64,000 bases of DNA. Origin: Labrys okinawensis. Lineage in GTDB: Bacteria; Pseudomonadota; Alphaproteobacteria; Rhizobiales; Labraceae. Each line of letters begins with the position of its first letter. Position 1 is the first letter of the stretch. The notes beneath the pieces were generated by a model. That model worked only from the letters and a program-made list of their open reading frames with translations, searched no databases and was not told where the DNA came from. A program made the translations under genes and the position numbers. The stretch is from positions 372,001-436,000 of the forward strand of contig NZ_PUEJ01000001.1 in assembly GCF_002982075.1 (NCBI RefSeq), in the 5' to 3' direction. This document shows, piece after piece, positions 1 through 8,355 of the stretch.

Positions 1-1
1 T

Positions 2-208
2 TTCGGCGGCTGCCTCTTCGAGGCCGAGGCGCGCTATCTCGTCGCCAAGGAGTGGGCGCGCACTGCCGAGGACGTGCTGGTGCGCCGGACGAAGCACTAT
101 CTCCATCTGAGCGATGCCGAAAAGGCGGCTTTCACCGCCTGGTTCGAGCGCGAGGTCGCTGCCTTGGGCGCAGCGGCATCGACGTCCTACTCCAACGCTT
201 CTGCCTGA
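2..208 (+). CDS. eryB: D-erythritol 1-phosphate dehydrogenase, C-terminal end (partial)
   Basis: Only the last 68 codons are present; the gene enters from the left edge. The visible residues (FGGCLFEAEARYLVAKEWA, then TAEDVLVRRTKHYL) match the C-terminal helical part of the GlpD/glycerol-3-phosphate dehydrogenase family, where an acidic Glu-Ala-Glu helix precedes a 'TAEDVLxRR' segment. By family, EryB is the FAD enzyme that oxidises D-erythritol 1-phosphate to D-erythrulose 1-phosphate. The name eryB rather than glpD rests on context: the next four genes are eryC, eryD, eryH and eryI homologues in the Brucella order. The stop lies 7 nt before the eryC start, so the genes are almost certainly co-transcribed. 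Confidence 0.82.
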   Translation, partial: FGGCLFEAEARYLVAKEWARTAEDVLVRRTKHYLHLSDAEKAAFTAWFEREVAALGAAASTSYSNASA

Positions 209-215
209 GGGTCCG

Positions 216-1148
216 ATGCCTCTGACGCTGTCCCTCAATACCAACCCGCTGGTGAACCGCTTTGCCGATCCCGACGATCTGATCGACACGGTGGCGCGCG
301 ATCTCAGGCTGCGGGACCTGCAGCTCACGCACGAATTCATCAATCCGAGCTGGCCCGCGCCGACCATAAGGCGCCTGGTGCGCCAGATGAGCGGCGCCCT
401 GGCCCGCACCGGCGTGCGCGTGACCAGCGGCATGACCGGACCCTATGGCCGGCTGAATCATTTTGGACATCCCGATAAAGATGTGCGGCGCTACTACGTC
501 GACTGGTTCAAGACCTTCGCCGACATCATCGGCGACCTTGGCGGTTCATCGGTCGGTACCCAGTTCGCCATTTTCACCTTTGCCGATTATGACGATACTG
601 CTCGGCGCGAGGACCTGATCCGCATTGCCATCGACTGCTGGGCCGAGGTCGCCGAGCACGCCAAGGCTGCCGGCCTTACTTCCGTTTTCTGGGAGCCGAT
701 GAGCATCGGCCGCGAGTTCGGCGAGACCATCGAGGCCTGCCTGTCGCTGCAGCGGCGGCTGACAGCCGCCAATATGGCCGTGCCCATGTGGATGATGGCC
801 GATATCGATCATGGCGACGTCACCTCACCCAACCCCGACGACTACGACCCCTATGCCTGGGCGCGGGCCGTGCCGAAGGTTTCCCCGATCATTCACATCA
901 AGCAGAGCCTGATGGACAAGGGTGGCCATCGCCCCTTCACGGCGGAGTTCAATGCCAAGGGCCGCATCCAGCCCGAACCGCTTCTGGCGGCGCTGGCCGA
1001 GGGCGGGGCTGAAGACAACGAGATCTGCCTGGAACTGAGCTTCAAGGAGCGCGAGCCCAATGACCGCCAGGTGATTCCCCAGATCGCCGAAAGCGTCGCC
1101 TTCTGGGCGCCTTTCATCGAGACGGGTGCGAGGGATCTCCATGTCTGA
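216..1148 (+). CDS. eryC: EryC-type erythrulose-phosphate epimerase (sugar phosphate isomerase/epimerase family)
   Basis: A 310-aa TIM-barrel protein of the xylose-isomerase-like (AP_endonuc_2) superfamily. ATG 216 is preferred: it follows the eryB stop with a GAGGG sequence 4-8 nt upstream and opens MPLTLSLNTNPLVNRFADPD, whereas the longer frame runs back into eryB. Acidic and histidine residues typical of metal-binding barrels are visible (FWEPMS, MADIDHGD, HIKQS, CLELSF). In Brucella, EryC converts D-erythrulose 1-phosphate to L-erythrulose 1-phosphate (also described as tetrulose-phosphate racemisation). Its place between eryB and eryD supports the same role here. It overlaps the start of eryD by 8 bp, which suggests translational coupling. 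Confidence 0.88.
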   Translation: MPLTLSLNTNPLVNRFADPDDLIDTVARDLRLRDLQLTHEFINPSWPAPTIRRLVRQMSGALARTGVRVTSGMTGPYGRLNHFGHPDKDVRRYYVDWFKTFADIIGDLGGSSVGTQFAIFTFADYDDTARREDLIRIAIDCWAEVAEHAKAAGLTSVFWEPMSIGREFGETIEACLSLQRRLTAANMAVPMWMMADIDHGDVTSPNPDDYDPYAWARAVPKVSPIIHIKQSLMDKGGHRPFTAEFNAKGRIQPEPLLAALAEGGAEDNEICLELSFKEREPNDRQVIPQIAESVAFWAPFIETGARDLHV

Positions 1149-2130
1149 CGCGGCACTGATGGCACGGCAAGGCGGGGCCGGACGCGCCGTCACGGAGAAC
1201 GAATTGGAGGAGTCTCTCGCTCGCCGCGCGGCCTGGCTGCATTATGTCGGCGGCCTCACTCAGGCGGCGGTCGCCAAGCGGCTCGGCCTGCCCTCGGTTA
1301 AGACCCACCGCCTCATTGCGCGTGCGGTGGCGAGCGGGGCGGTCAAGGTCTCCATCGACGGCGACATCATCGAATGCGTCGAACTGGAAGAAGAGCTCTG
1401 CCGGCGCTTTCACCTCGATCATTGCGAGGTCGCCCCCGATCTCGGCGAGGAGGGCATTCCGCTACGCGCGCTCGGCCAGGCCGGGGCCGGGTTCCTGCGG
1501 CGCGAGATCGAGCGTGGCGACCATCGCACCATCGGCCTGAGCCATGGGCGCACCCTGACATCGGCGGTCGCCCACATGGCCCGCATCGCGGCCGGCGAGA
1601 TGCGGTTCGTCTCGCTGCTCGGCGTGCTCACCCGCAATTATGCGGTCAACCCGCATGACGTCATGCATTCGATCGCCGAGAAGACCGGTGCCCAGGCCTA
1701 TGTGATGCCGGTGCCGTTCTTTGCCAACTCCGCCGAGGACAAGGCGGTCCTGCTCGCCCAGCGCGGCATCAGCGAGGTGCTCGCCATGGCCAATGGCGCG
1801 GCGCTGAAGGTGGTGGGCATCGGCTCGGTCGATGCGGATGCCCAGCTCGTTTCGTCGGGCATGATGCATCCGCAGGAGATCCGGGAGATCAAGGCCGAGG
1901 GCGGTGTGGGCGAAATGCTCGGCTATTTCTTCGATGCCCAGGGGCGCGTGCTCGAAAATTCGCTGACCTCGCGGACATTGGGCGTGGCCCTGAACGGACG
2001 GGCCGACGATCACATCGTCGGCATTGCGGGCGGGGCGCACAAGCTCGGGGCCATCCGGGCCGTGCTGCTCAGCGGCCGCCTGAGGGGCCTGATCACCGAC
2101 GAGGTCACGGCGCGGGCGCTGCTCGGTTAG
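1141..2130 (+). CDS. eryD: EryD-type transcriptional regulator (SorC/DeoR-like sugar-binding family)
   Basis: A 329-aa SorC-family regulator. An N-terminal helix-turn-helix (AAWLHYVGGLTQAAVAKRLG, then LPSVKTHRLIARAVASG, about residues 25-65) is followed by a sugar-phosphate sensor domain with DeoR-type motifs (LSHGRTL, VSLLGVLTRN, VVGIGSVD, GVALNGR, VGIAGGAHK). ATG 1141 is used: it sits 6 nt after GAGGGA and overlaps eryC by 8 bp; an in-frame ATG at 1126 is less likely. In Brucella, EryD represses the ery operon and erythritol relieves the repression. The gene lies inside the operon, so it should be autoregulated. No operator can be assigned because the operon promoter lies left of the window. 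Confidence 0.88.
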   Translation: MSDAALMARQGGAGRAVTENELEESLARRAAWLHYVGGLTQAAVAKRLGLPSVKTHRLIARAVASGAVKVSIDGDIIECVELEEELCRRFHLDHCEVAPDLGEEGIPLRALGQAGAGFLRREIERGDHRTIGLSHGRTLTSAVAHMARIAAGEMRFVSLLGVLTRNYAVNPHDVMHSIAEKTGAQAYVMPVPFFANSAEDKAVLLAQRGISEVLAMANGAALKVVGIGSVDADAQLVSSGMMHPQEIREIKAEGGVGEMLGYFFDAQGRVLENSLTSRTLGVALNGRADDHIVGIAGGAHKLGAIRAVLLSGRLRGLITDEVTARALLG

Positions 2131-2191
2131 GCCTGTCTGAAACACGGATTTGCAAGCCGGCCGACAGGGTCGGCATGGAGTTACAGGGAAA

Positions 2192-2959
2192 ATGATACGT
2201 CATTGGGTCGGCACCAGCTGGAAGATGAACAAGACCCTGGAGGAAGGGTTGGCTTTTGCAAACGCCCTGGCCCGAGCGCTGGGTTCGGTCGACGATCGCC
2301 TGCAGCCTTTCGTCATCCCGCCCTTCACCCTGGTCCGCGAGGTCAAGCAGGCATTGGCCGCCACGCGCGTGAAGGTCGGCGCGCAGAACATGCACTGGGC
2401 CGACGCAGGAGCCTGGACCGGCGAAATCTCGCCGCTGATGCTCAGGGATTGCGGCCTGGATCTGGTCGAGCTCGGGCATAGCGAGCGGCGCGAACATTTC
2501 GGCGAGACCGACCGCACCGTCGGCCTCAAGACGGCGGCGGCGATCAATCATGGTCTGATTCCGCTGATCTGCGTCGGCGAGACCCTGGCGGAACGCGAGA
2601 GCGGCAAGGCCGAGGAGGTGCTCTCGGCCCAGGTCGAGGGGGCGCTCTCGCAGCTCGGCGGCGGCAAGCCTGGCGTCGAAATCATTTTCGCCTATGAACC
2701 GGTCTGGGCCATCGGCGAAAACGGCATTCCAGCCAGTGCCGACTATGCCGACCGCCAGCAGGCGCTGATCAAGAAGGTGGCGGCGAACCGGCTCGGGGCC
2801 GCTCCTCCGGTTCTCTATGGCGGCAGCGTCAACCCGGCCAATGCCGCCGACCTCATCGGCCAGCCCCATATCGACGGGCTCTTCATCGGGCGCTCCGCCT
2901 GGCAGGCCGAAGGCTATCTCGACATCCTCGAACGCACGGCCCGCGCCCTGTCGGCATAG
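2192..2959 (+). CDS. eryH: EryH, L-erythrulose 1-phosphate isomerase (TpiA-like)
   Basis: A 255-aa triose-phosphate-isomerase-fold protein with all three TIM catalytic elements: the N-terminal lysine (GTSWKMNKT), the electrophilic histidine (ELGHSERR) and the catalytic glutamate (FAYEPVWAIG), plus the phosphate-binding YGGSV segment. ATG 2192 opens directly on the TIM start MIRHWVGTSWKMNK; the longer frame adds 14 non-conserved residues. In Brucella, this second TpiA paralogue (EryH) converts L-erythrulose 1-phosphate to D-erythrulose 4-phosphate. The call as EryH rather than housekeeping TpiA rests on its place between eryD and eryI. A TpiA side activity cannot be excluded. Confidence 0.85.
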   Translation: MIRHWVGTSWKMNKTLEEGLAFANALARALGSVDDRLQPFVIPPFTLVREVKQALAATRVKVGAQNMHWADAGAWTGEISPLMLRDCGLDLVELGHSERREHFGETDRTVGLKTAAAINHGLIPLICVGETLAERESGKAEEVLSAQVEGALSQLGGGKPGVEIIFAYEPVWAIGENGIPASADYADRQQALIKKVAANRLGAAPPVLYGGSVNPANAADLIGQPHIDGLFIGRSAWQAEGYLDILERTARALSA

Positions 2960-3004
2960 CCGCCAGTGCAACCGATCACACCCATATAAGGAAGGAAGAG
3001 CGTC

Positions 3005-3442
3005 ATGAAAATCGCACTTGGAGCCGACAGCGCAGGCAAGCCCCTGCTCGACGTCATTGCCGCGCATCTGGCCAATCGCCCGGACCTGGAGGTCACGAAT
3101 CTCAGCCAGTCGGGCTATTATGCCGATCTTGCCGCCAAGGTCGGCCAGGACGTCGTCGATCACAAGCATGATCGCGCCATCCTGTTCTGCGGCACCGGCA
3201 TCGGCGTGTGCATCTCCGCCAACAAGGTGCCGGGCATCCGCGCGGCCCTTACCCACGACACCTATTCGGCCGAACGCGCCGCCAAGTCGAACAACGCCCA
3301 GATCATCACCATGGGAGCCCGCGTCATCGGTCCGGAACTCGCCAAGGCCATCGTCGATAGCTGGCTGTCGTCGAATTTCGACCCTGAGGGACCTTCCGCC
3401 GGAAATGTGGAAGCCATCAATCAGCTCGATGCCAGAAAGTGA
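3005..3442 (+). CDS. eryI: EryI, D-erythrulose 4-phosphate isomerase (RpiB-like)
   Basis: A 145-aa RpiB/LacAB-family isomerase. Family hallmarks are the N-terminal [11 protein letters not shown] strand, the active-site cysteine loop ([14 protein letters not shown]) and the [15 protein letters not shown] segment that supplies substrate contacts. A good ribosome-binding site (AAGGAAGG) lies upstream of ATG 3005. Ribose-5-phosphate isomerase B is the parent family. The position after eryH supports the Brucella EryI role, isomerising D-erythrulose 4-phosphate to D-erythrose 4-phosphate, which enters the pentose phosphate pathway. This appears to be the last gene of the ery transcript; the next gene is convergent. 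Confidence 0.88.
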   Translation: MKIALGADSAGKPLLDVIAAHLANRPDLEVTNLSQSGYYADLAAKVGQDVVDHKHDRAILFCGTGIGVCISANKVPGIRAALTHDTYSAERAAKSNNAQIITMGARVIGPELAKAIVDSWLSSNFDPEGPSAGNVEAINQLDARK

Positions 3443-3469
3443 CCAACCACCCGGCGGGCGCGGGAGGTT

Positions 3470-4441
3470 TTACCCACCCAGCGCCCGTCCCCCCAGCTTC
3501 GGAAACAGCCAGCGCGCGGAGCCATGGGCGACCGCCGCGCGAGTGCGGTCGTCTACGAGCGGAGAGCACGCCAGCTGGCTGATCGAAAGCGCGGCCGCCG
3601 GCACCGTCCCGAAAGGCAGGTCCGATCCGAACAGGAGCTGCGAGGGCGCGACCAGGGACAACAGGGCCGCCAGAGGCTCCGGCGTGGTGGCGAAGGCGGT
3701 GTCATAGTAGAAGCGGCTGAGATAGTGGCGCACGGGGTGGGCAAGCTCGAGGCCGGGAATGCGCTGGCCCATATCGAGGCGGAAGGACAGGAAAGGCAGC
3801 GTTCCCCCGCCATGGGCGAGGATGACCGGGATGTCGGGGTACCGGTCGAGCGTGCCGCTATAGATGAGATGCATCGCGGCCCTCGTGGTGTTGAACACGA
3901 ATTCCAGGATCCAGGGGAAATAGGCCAGCTGCGCGTCATAGGCAGGCATCGCCGGATGAAGGAAGACGGGCAGCCGCCGCCGCGATAGCTCGGCGAAGAG
4001 CGGATCGAAACGCGCATCGCCGAGATAGGCATCGCTATAGTTCGACAAGAGGGCGACCCCGCAGAGACGCAGCCGGTCGGCGGCATGGTTCAGTTCGGCG
4101 AGGGCGTCATCGACATCCGGCAGGGGCAGCACGGCGAGGGCGCCGAAGCGGCCATGGGCCTGTGCGGCTAGGCCAGCCAGGTATTCGTTGCATTCCCGGG
4201 CGAGTTCGCGCCGGAACCCGGGATCGCCGATCGAGGCGCCGGGGTCGGAGAAGGATAGCAGGGCAGCGGCGATGCCGAGTTCGTCCATCTGGCCGAGCGC
4301 GCCTTCCGGACTCCATTGCAGGCTCGGCTCGTCCGGCGAGCGCCCGCCGAGCTTGGCAAGGCCGGCATCGGCCAGCCTTGCCAGATACCAGCGCGGCAGC
4401 GGATGCTGATGAACATCGATGATCTGGCATGTGTCGCCCAT
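3470..4441 (-). CDS. Amidohydrolase family protein (Amidohydro_2 / ACMSD-like)
   Basis: A 323-aa metal-dependent hydrolase or decarboxylase of the amidohydrolase-2 group. The metal-binding N-terminal HxH is seen as DVHQHPLPR; further ligands are the histidines in VFLHPAMP and ILAHGGGTLPF and the aspartate of LFGSDLPFG. The usual family length is 300-340 aa. Start chosen at ATG 4441, which has GGAGCGGG upstream and places IIDVHQH near the N-terminus; a TTG at 4480 would add 13 residues. Members include 2-amino-3-carboxymuconate-6-semialdehyde decarboxylase and other C-C lyases, so the substrate cannot be named. The gene is divergent from the LysR gene at 4672 and may be its target. Confidence 0.8.
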   Translation of the reverse strand: MGDTCQIIDVHQHPLPRWYLARLADAGLAKLGGRSPDEPSLQWSPEGALGQMDELGIAAALLSFSDPGASIGDPGFRRELARECNEYLAGLAAQAHGRFGALAVLPLPDVDDALAELNHAADRLRLCGVALLSNYSDAYLGDARFDPLFAELSRRRLPVFLHPAMPAYDAQLAYFPWILEFVFNTTRAAMHLIYSGTLDRYPDIPVILAHGGGTLPFLSFRLDMGQRIPGLELAHPVRHYLSRFYYDTAFATTPEPLAALLSLVAPSQLLFGSDLPFGTVPAAALSISQLACSPLVDDRTRAAVAHGSARWLFPKLGGRALGG

Positions 4442-4531
4442 TGGAATCCCGCTCCTTGCCGATAGGGACTTGCCGGACAAAACCTAGGGCTGGCAGGCTG
4501 CGCCCCACAGAGGGATAGTGCGCAACGGCGT

Positions 4532-4547
4532 GTCCGATTTTTTGGAC
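4532..4547. promoter_or_regulatory. Inverted repeat GTCC-N8-GGAC between divergent amidohydrolase and LysR genes
   Basis: A 16-bp site, GTCCGATTTTTTGGAC, has four-base perfect arms around a T-rich centre and sits in the 230-bp divergent intergenic region. Short interrupted palindromes in such regions are typical LysR-type operator candidates, but the arms are short and there is no second copy, so this is suggestive only. Confidence 0.3.
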
Positions 4548-4671
4548 GATCGGGCAGGGTATGTTGCGATCCGGCGGAACCGCTCGAAATCGCCGAGATG
4601 GATCGACAGGAGTTGAGAGCTGCGGCGTTCCGGCCTGAACGCGCTGGGTTCTCCCGATGCGGGGCGTGACG

Positions 4672-5655
4672 ATGATCTATGAAGACATGGCGATATTCGC
4701 CGCCGTGGTCGAGACCGCCGGCTTTGCCGCCGCCTCCAGGCGCCTGCGCATGTCCAAGTCCACCGTCAGCCATCGCGTGGCGGAGCTGGAGGCCCGGCTC
4801 GGCGCCCGCCTTCTGCATCGCAACACCCGGACGGTGCGCCCCACCGATATCGGCCTGTCCTATTACGAGCGCTGCGTGCGGATCCTCGCCGAAATCGAGG
4901 CGGCCGAAGCGGAGGTCCGGGACCAGCAGGGCCAGCCCACCGGCGTTCTCCGCCTGTGCCTGCCCATCGAACTGGGCATGCACATCATCGGCCCGGCCAT
5001 TGCGCGATACCGGCGCGAAAACAGCCAGGTCGACATCGATGTCGAGGTGACCAGCCGGCATATCGACCTGATCGAGGAGCGCTTCGACCTGGCCTTCCGG
5101 GTCGGCATATTGGCCGATTCACGCTTGATCGCCCGCAAATTCCTGACGGTTCCGCGTGGCGCCTATGCAAGCCCCGACTATGTGGCCGCGCGCGGTGCGC
5201 CCAACCGGCCGGCCGACCTCGCCGAGCACGACTGCCTGCATTTCTATTCGCCCTATGTCCCGGCCGACTGGACCTTTTTCCGGGGCGGGGAGCAGGCCAT
5301 CGTTTCTCCCCACGTCGTCGTCCGCATGAACAATCTGACGATGCTGCGCGACATGGCGCTGGAAGGCCAGGGCATCGCGGTGCTGCCACGCTATATGTGC
5401 GCCTCGGCCCTGCGCAAGGGAACGCTGGTGCCGCTCCTGCCCGAGTGGCAGCCGCCCGGTGCCGACGTCTACGCGCTTTATCCGAGCGGGCGGCATTTGC
5501 CGCTCAAGCTGCGCAGCTTCCTCAAATTCATCGAACGCCAGTTGCGCGCCACGGCCAGGCAGATCGTCGAGATGGCCGATGTCTCGCTCGACATCGAGGA
5601 CAGGATTCCGGCCGGCCCGGCCGGGACCGTATCGCTTCGTCGGACGGAAGGATGA
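4672..5655 (+). CDS. LysR-family transcriptional regulator
   Basis: A 327-aa LysR-type regulator. The N-terminal winged helix-turn-helix reads EDMAIFAAVVETAGFAAASR, then LRMSKSTVSHRVAELEARLG (about residues 4-45), followed by a periplasmic-binding-protein-like effector domain (VLRLCLPIELGMHIIGPAI; DLAFRVGIL; QGIAVLPRYM). The family is usually 290-330 aa. ATG 4672 (MIYEDMAIF) is preferred over ATG 4657 because it has GGGGCG about 6 nt upstream and gives the usual short N-terminus. It is divergent from the amidohydrolase gene, the normal arrangement for a LysR regulator and its target. The effector is unknown. Confidence 0.9.
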   Translation: MIYEDMAIFAAVVETAGFAAASRRLRMSKSTVSHRVAELEARLGARLLHRNTRTVRPTDIGLSYYERCVRILAEIEAAEAEVRDQQGQPTGVLRLCLPIELGMHIIGPAIARYRRENSQVDIDVEVTSRHIDLIEERFDLAFRVGILADSRLIARKFLTVPRGAYASPDYVAARGAPNRPADLAEHDCLHFYSPYVPADWTFFRGGEQAIVSPHVVVRMNNLTMLRDMALEGQGIAVLPRYMCASALRKGTLVPLLPEWQPPGADVYALYPSGRHLPLKLRSFLKFIERQLRATARQIVEMADVSLDIEDRIPAGPAGTVSLRRTEG

Positions 5656-5673
5656 GCCTTCGGCGTTCTCCCA

Positions 5674-6249
5674 TCAGTCGACGGTGAAGGCCAGGGCGAC
5701 GAAAGCCTGGCCGTCATGGCTGAACTCGCCGACCGGTGCCATGCCGAGCTGGTCGATATGGGCCGCAAGGGAACGGGGATTGTCCTTGGCCACGAAGGCC
5801 GTGCCGGCCTGGTAGCGTTGCCGGACTTCCGGCAGCATGGTGGTGAAGAGCCGGCGCAGAACTCCCCTGCCGCGGGCCGGGACATCGATGCAGACGGGCC
5901 CATAGGCGAAGCAGCGCCACGTCGACAGCGCCCTGCCACGGAAGAGCCACGCATCGAAATGGGCGCTCATCGTGCGGTAGGGCGGCGGCAGGGCGGGCGA
6001 AGCGCTGTCGTAGCAGCACAGGCAGGCGAGGACCTGCCCCCGCGAAACGGCGACGAAAACCCCGATGTCCTCGGCCATCTCCCGCAACTGGGCCGGCGTG
6101 AACAGGGCAGAGATGAAGCCGTTCCGACGTTCCTCGGGGCCGAGCCGATCGACATGATAGCGGTTGAGAAGCTCGCTTGCGGAGCCGAGATCCTCCTGGC
6201 GGGCCTTACGGCAGACGATTTCGGCTTCGGCGGCAAGCTGGTCCTGCAT
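5674..6249 (-). CDS. GNAT-family N-acetyltransferase
   Basis: A 191-aa protein with GNAT features: an N-terminal start (EIVCRKARQEDLGSASELLN), a central beta strand (GVFVAVSRGQVLACLCCY) and an acetyl-CoA-binding region (CIDVPARGRGVLRRLFTTML) matching the RGxG-type pyrophosphate loop, followed by FVAKDNPRSLAAHIDQLGM, where a conserved Asn usually lies. ATG 6249 has AGGGAG six bases upstream, so the longer in-frame extension to 6411 is discarded. The gene converges on the LysR gene with an 18-bp gap. The acceptor substrate cannot be deduced. Confidence 0.78.
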   Translation of the reverse strand: MQDQLAAEAEIVCRKARQEDLGSASELLNRYHVDRLGPEERRNGFISALFTPAQLREMAEDIGVFVAVSRGQVLACLCCYDSASPALPPPYRTMSAHFDAWLFRGRALSTWRCFAYGPVCIDVPARGRGVLRRLFTTMLPEVRQRYQAGTAFVAKDNPRSLAAHIDQLGMAPVGEFSHDGQAFVALAFTVD

Positions 6250-6521
6250 GACGGACTCCCTGGTTGGAGGAAGCATCTCGATACAACGGATCGAGGGCCT
6301 GAAGCGTCCAGATTTCTGGACACGCCATTCCGCCGGCGCGGCTTCCGTCCCCGGTCGGATGCCGATACCCAAGCCGGCAGTGCACTCGATGGTAAGGACG
6401 GCATGCACCACGAGGCGGCTGCGAGATCGAGGGGCTCGGCCTGCTCGTCAATCCGGTCCGCGCGGCGGCCTGATCCGCGCTCCCGCATAGATGCAGGCGA
6501 CTTCCACGACAGGAGACGGAG

Positions 6522-6980
6522 ATGGCTAGAACGAGAGTGGTCCGCAATGGCGAAGGGGCAGTGGTCGCTCCCTGGCGGGTCAAGTCGTCGGGCGACCTGA
6601 GCGACGGGCGCTTCGACCTCATGGTGGGAGAGGTGCCCTATCGCAGCGGTCCGCCCCTTCATCGGCACGAGGACCAGGAGGACACCTTCTACGTGCTCGA
6701 AGGCGTCCTCACGGTCCAGGGCGACGACGAGATCTTCGAGGCGGGGCCCGGCGACTTCGTGACCTTTCCGCCCGGTGTGGCTCACACCTTCGACAATCTC
6801 GAACCCGGCCAGCCGCCGGTCAGGGTGCTGAACATCATGACGCCCGGCGGCTATGACCGCGCCATCGCTGCCTTCAACGAGCTGGGCGCCCAAATGGCCG
6901 ATCTTGCCAAGGCGCAGGCCGTCGGCAAGCGCTTCAAGGTGGAGATCGTCGGGCCGCCGATCCATGAGAAACTGGGCTGA
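6522..6980 (+). CDS. Cupin domain-containing protein
   Basis: A 152-aa single-domain cupin (cupin_2 type). The first cupin motif is visible as PPLHRHEDQEDTFYVLEG, giving the metal-binding His-His-Glu set, and the second as FVTFPPGVAHTFDN with the final histidine. ATG 6522 follows AGGAGACGG. Stand-alone cupins of this kind include quercetin dioxygenase-like enzymes and small-molecule sensors, so no reaction can be assigned. It stands alone between a convergent acetyltransferase and the oxidoreductase that follows 168 bp later in the same direction. Confidence 0.82.
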   Translation: MARTRVVRNGEGAVVAPWRVKSSGDLSDGRFDLMVGEVPYRSGPPLHRHEDQEDTFYVLEGVLTVQGDDEIFEAGPGDFVTFPPGVAHTFDNLEPGQPPVRVLNIMTPGGYDRAIAAFNELGAQMADLAKAQAVGKRFKVEIVGPPIHEKLG

Positions 6981-7148
6981 GGCGCCCTAGCCAGTGGTTG
7001 CGACGAAGGAACATGGCTGCGAAGAATGACAGGCCCGTCGATGACATTTCCGCAAGCGGGCTTAAATGGAACAGATGTCCCTTCCCGGCGCCGGGCACTC
7101 CGGCCGGAACGTTGTTCTGAAACAGGTGGAACGGAGGCTGGCTCGATC

Positions 7149-8183
7149 ATGACGACGTCAACTCTCATCAATCGGCGAATTGTGCTCGCCTCCCGGCCAG
7201 TCGGCGCGCCTTCCCCTGACGATTTCAGGTTCGAGGATGGGCCGGTCAGCGAGCCTTCGGACGGTGAACTCCTTCTTCAAATCCTCTATCTCTCGCTGGA
7301 TCCCTATATGCGCGGCCGCATGAGCGACGCCAGATCCTATGCCAAACCCGTCGCGATCGGCGATGTCATGGAAGGCGGCACCGTTGCCCGTGTGATCCGC
7401 TCGCGCCATCCCGGGTACCGGGAGGGCGATATCGTGCTCTCCCATTCCGGCTGGCAGAGCTTTGCGCTTTCCGACGGCACGGGGTTGCGCAAGCTCGACG
7501 CCCAGGCGGCGCCGGTCAGCACGGCGTTGGGCGTGCTCGGCATGCCCGGCTTCACCGCCTATGCGGGCTTGCTGACGATCGGTCAGCCCAAGCCCGGCGA
7601 GACCGTCGTCGTCGCCGCTGCGTCTGGCGCCGTCGGTTCGGTCGTCGGCCAGATTGCCAGGATCAAGGGCGCCCGTGCCGTGGGCATCGCCGGCGGCGCC
7701 GACAAATGTGCCTTCGTGCGCGATGAACTCGGCTTCGACGCCGTGGCCGACCATCGCGCTGCGGATTTTGCCGCCCAACTCGCCGCCGCCTGCCCGGAGG
7801 GGATAGACATCTATTTCGAGAATGTCGGCGGCCACGTATGGGATGCGGTGTTTCCACTGCTCAACGATTTCGCACGTATCCCCGTCTGCGGCTTGATCGC
7901 GCAATACAATGCCGGCCCCGATGCCTATCCCGGCCCCGACCGCCTGCCGTCGATGATGCGGGGTGTCCTGAGCAGGAGCCTTCTCATTCGTGGCTTCATT
8001 CAGCGCGAATTCGTCGACCAGCGCCCGGCCTTCTATCGCGAGGCCGCGGAATGGATCGCCTCGGGACGCCTTCGCTACAAGGAGGATTTCGTGGACGGCC
8101 TGGACAGGGCGCCGGAAGCCTTTATCGGCCTGCTGGAAGGGCGCAATTTCGGCAAGCTCGTGGTGCGTGTCGCCCCCGAATAG
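7149..8183 (+). CDS. NADP-dependent oxidoreductase, MDR family (CurA / prostaglandin reductase-like)
   Basis: A 344-aa medium-chain dehydrogenase/reductase of the zinc-independent leukotriene B4 12-hydroxydehydrogenase type. Seen: the N-terminal NRRIVLASRPVGAPSPDDF, the SLDPYMRGRMSD segment that defines the group, the Rossmann dinucleotide loop VVVAAASGAVGSVVGQIA and a substrate-domain VGGHVWDAVFPLLNDFARIP. Zinc-ligand cysteines of alcohol dehydrogenases are absent, as expected. These enzymes reduce alpha,beta-unsaturated ketones or aldehydes with NADPH. ATG 7149 is chosen because it lies where homologues begin and GGAGG lies upstream; the frame remains open back to 7026. Confidence 0.88.
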   Translation: MTTSTLINRRIVLASRPVGAPSPDDFRFEDGPVSEPSDGELLLQILYLSLDPYMRGRMSDARSYAKPVAIGDVMEGGTVARVIRSRHPGYREGDIVLSHSGWQSFALSDGTGLRKLDAQAAPVSTALGVLGMPGFTAYAGLLTIGQPKPGETVVVAAASGAVGSVVGQIARIKGARAVGIAGGADKCAFVRDELGFDAVADHRAADFAAQLAAACPEGIDIYFENVGGHVWDAVFPLLNDFARIPVCGLIAQYNAGPDAYPGPDRLPSMMRGVLSRSLLIRGFIQREFVDQRPAFYREAAEWIASGRLRYKEDFVDGLDRAPEAFIGLLEGRNFGKLVVRVAPE

Positions 8184-8295
8184 GCGCGGATTCCCGGTGC
8201 GCGGACGTCTCGTTCGCCTTTTCCGGCAAACCAGCCGCAGCATTTCCAGGAGCGGACGAGACCGCCGCGCGTCCGGAGGTTCGCCCGGCATATAA

Positions 8296-8323
8296 TTGAC
8301 TAATTCAATAGACTTTCTATAGT
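8296..8323 (+). promoter_or_regulatory. Predicted sigma-70-type promoter upstream of the sulfonate-like ABC operon
   Basis: TTGACT (8296-8301) and TATAGT (8318-8323) are separated by 16 bp in a locally AT-rich stretch, one mismatch each from the -35 and -10 consensus. Transcription would begin about 30 bp before the substrate-binding protein gene. Alphaproteobacterial promoters are variable, so the call rests on the pattern only. Confidence 0.4.
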
Positions 8324-8355
8324 TGGGAGGAATTTGCACAACAAGCGGGTGTTTG

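Noticed and set aside
2192..3442. Housekeeping tpiA and rpiB
   Set aside because: Catalytic residues do not distinguish them, but the arrangement directly after eryB-C-D matches eryH and eryI; housekeeping functions cannot be fully excluded.
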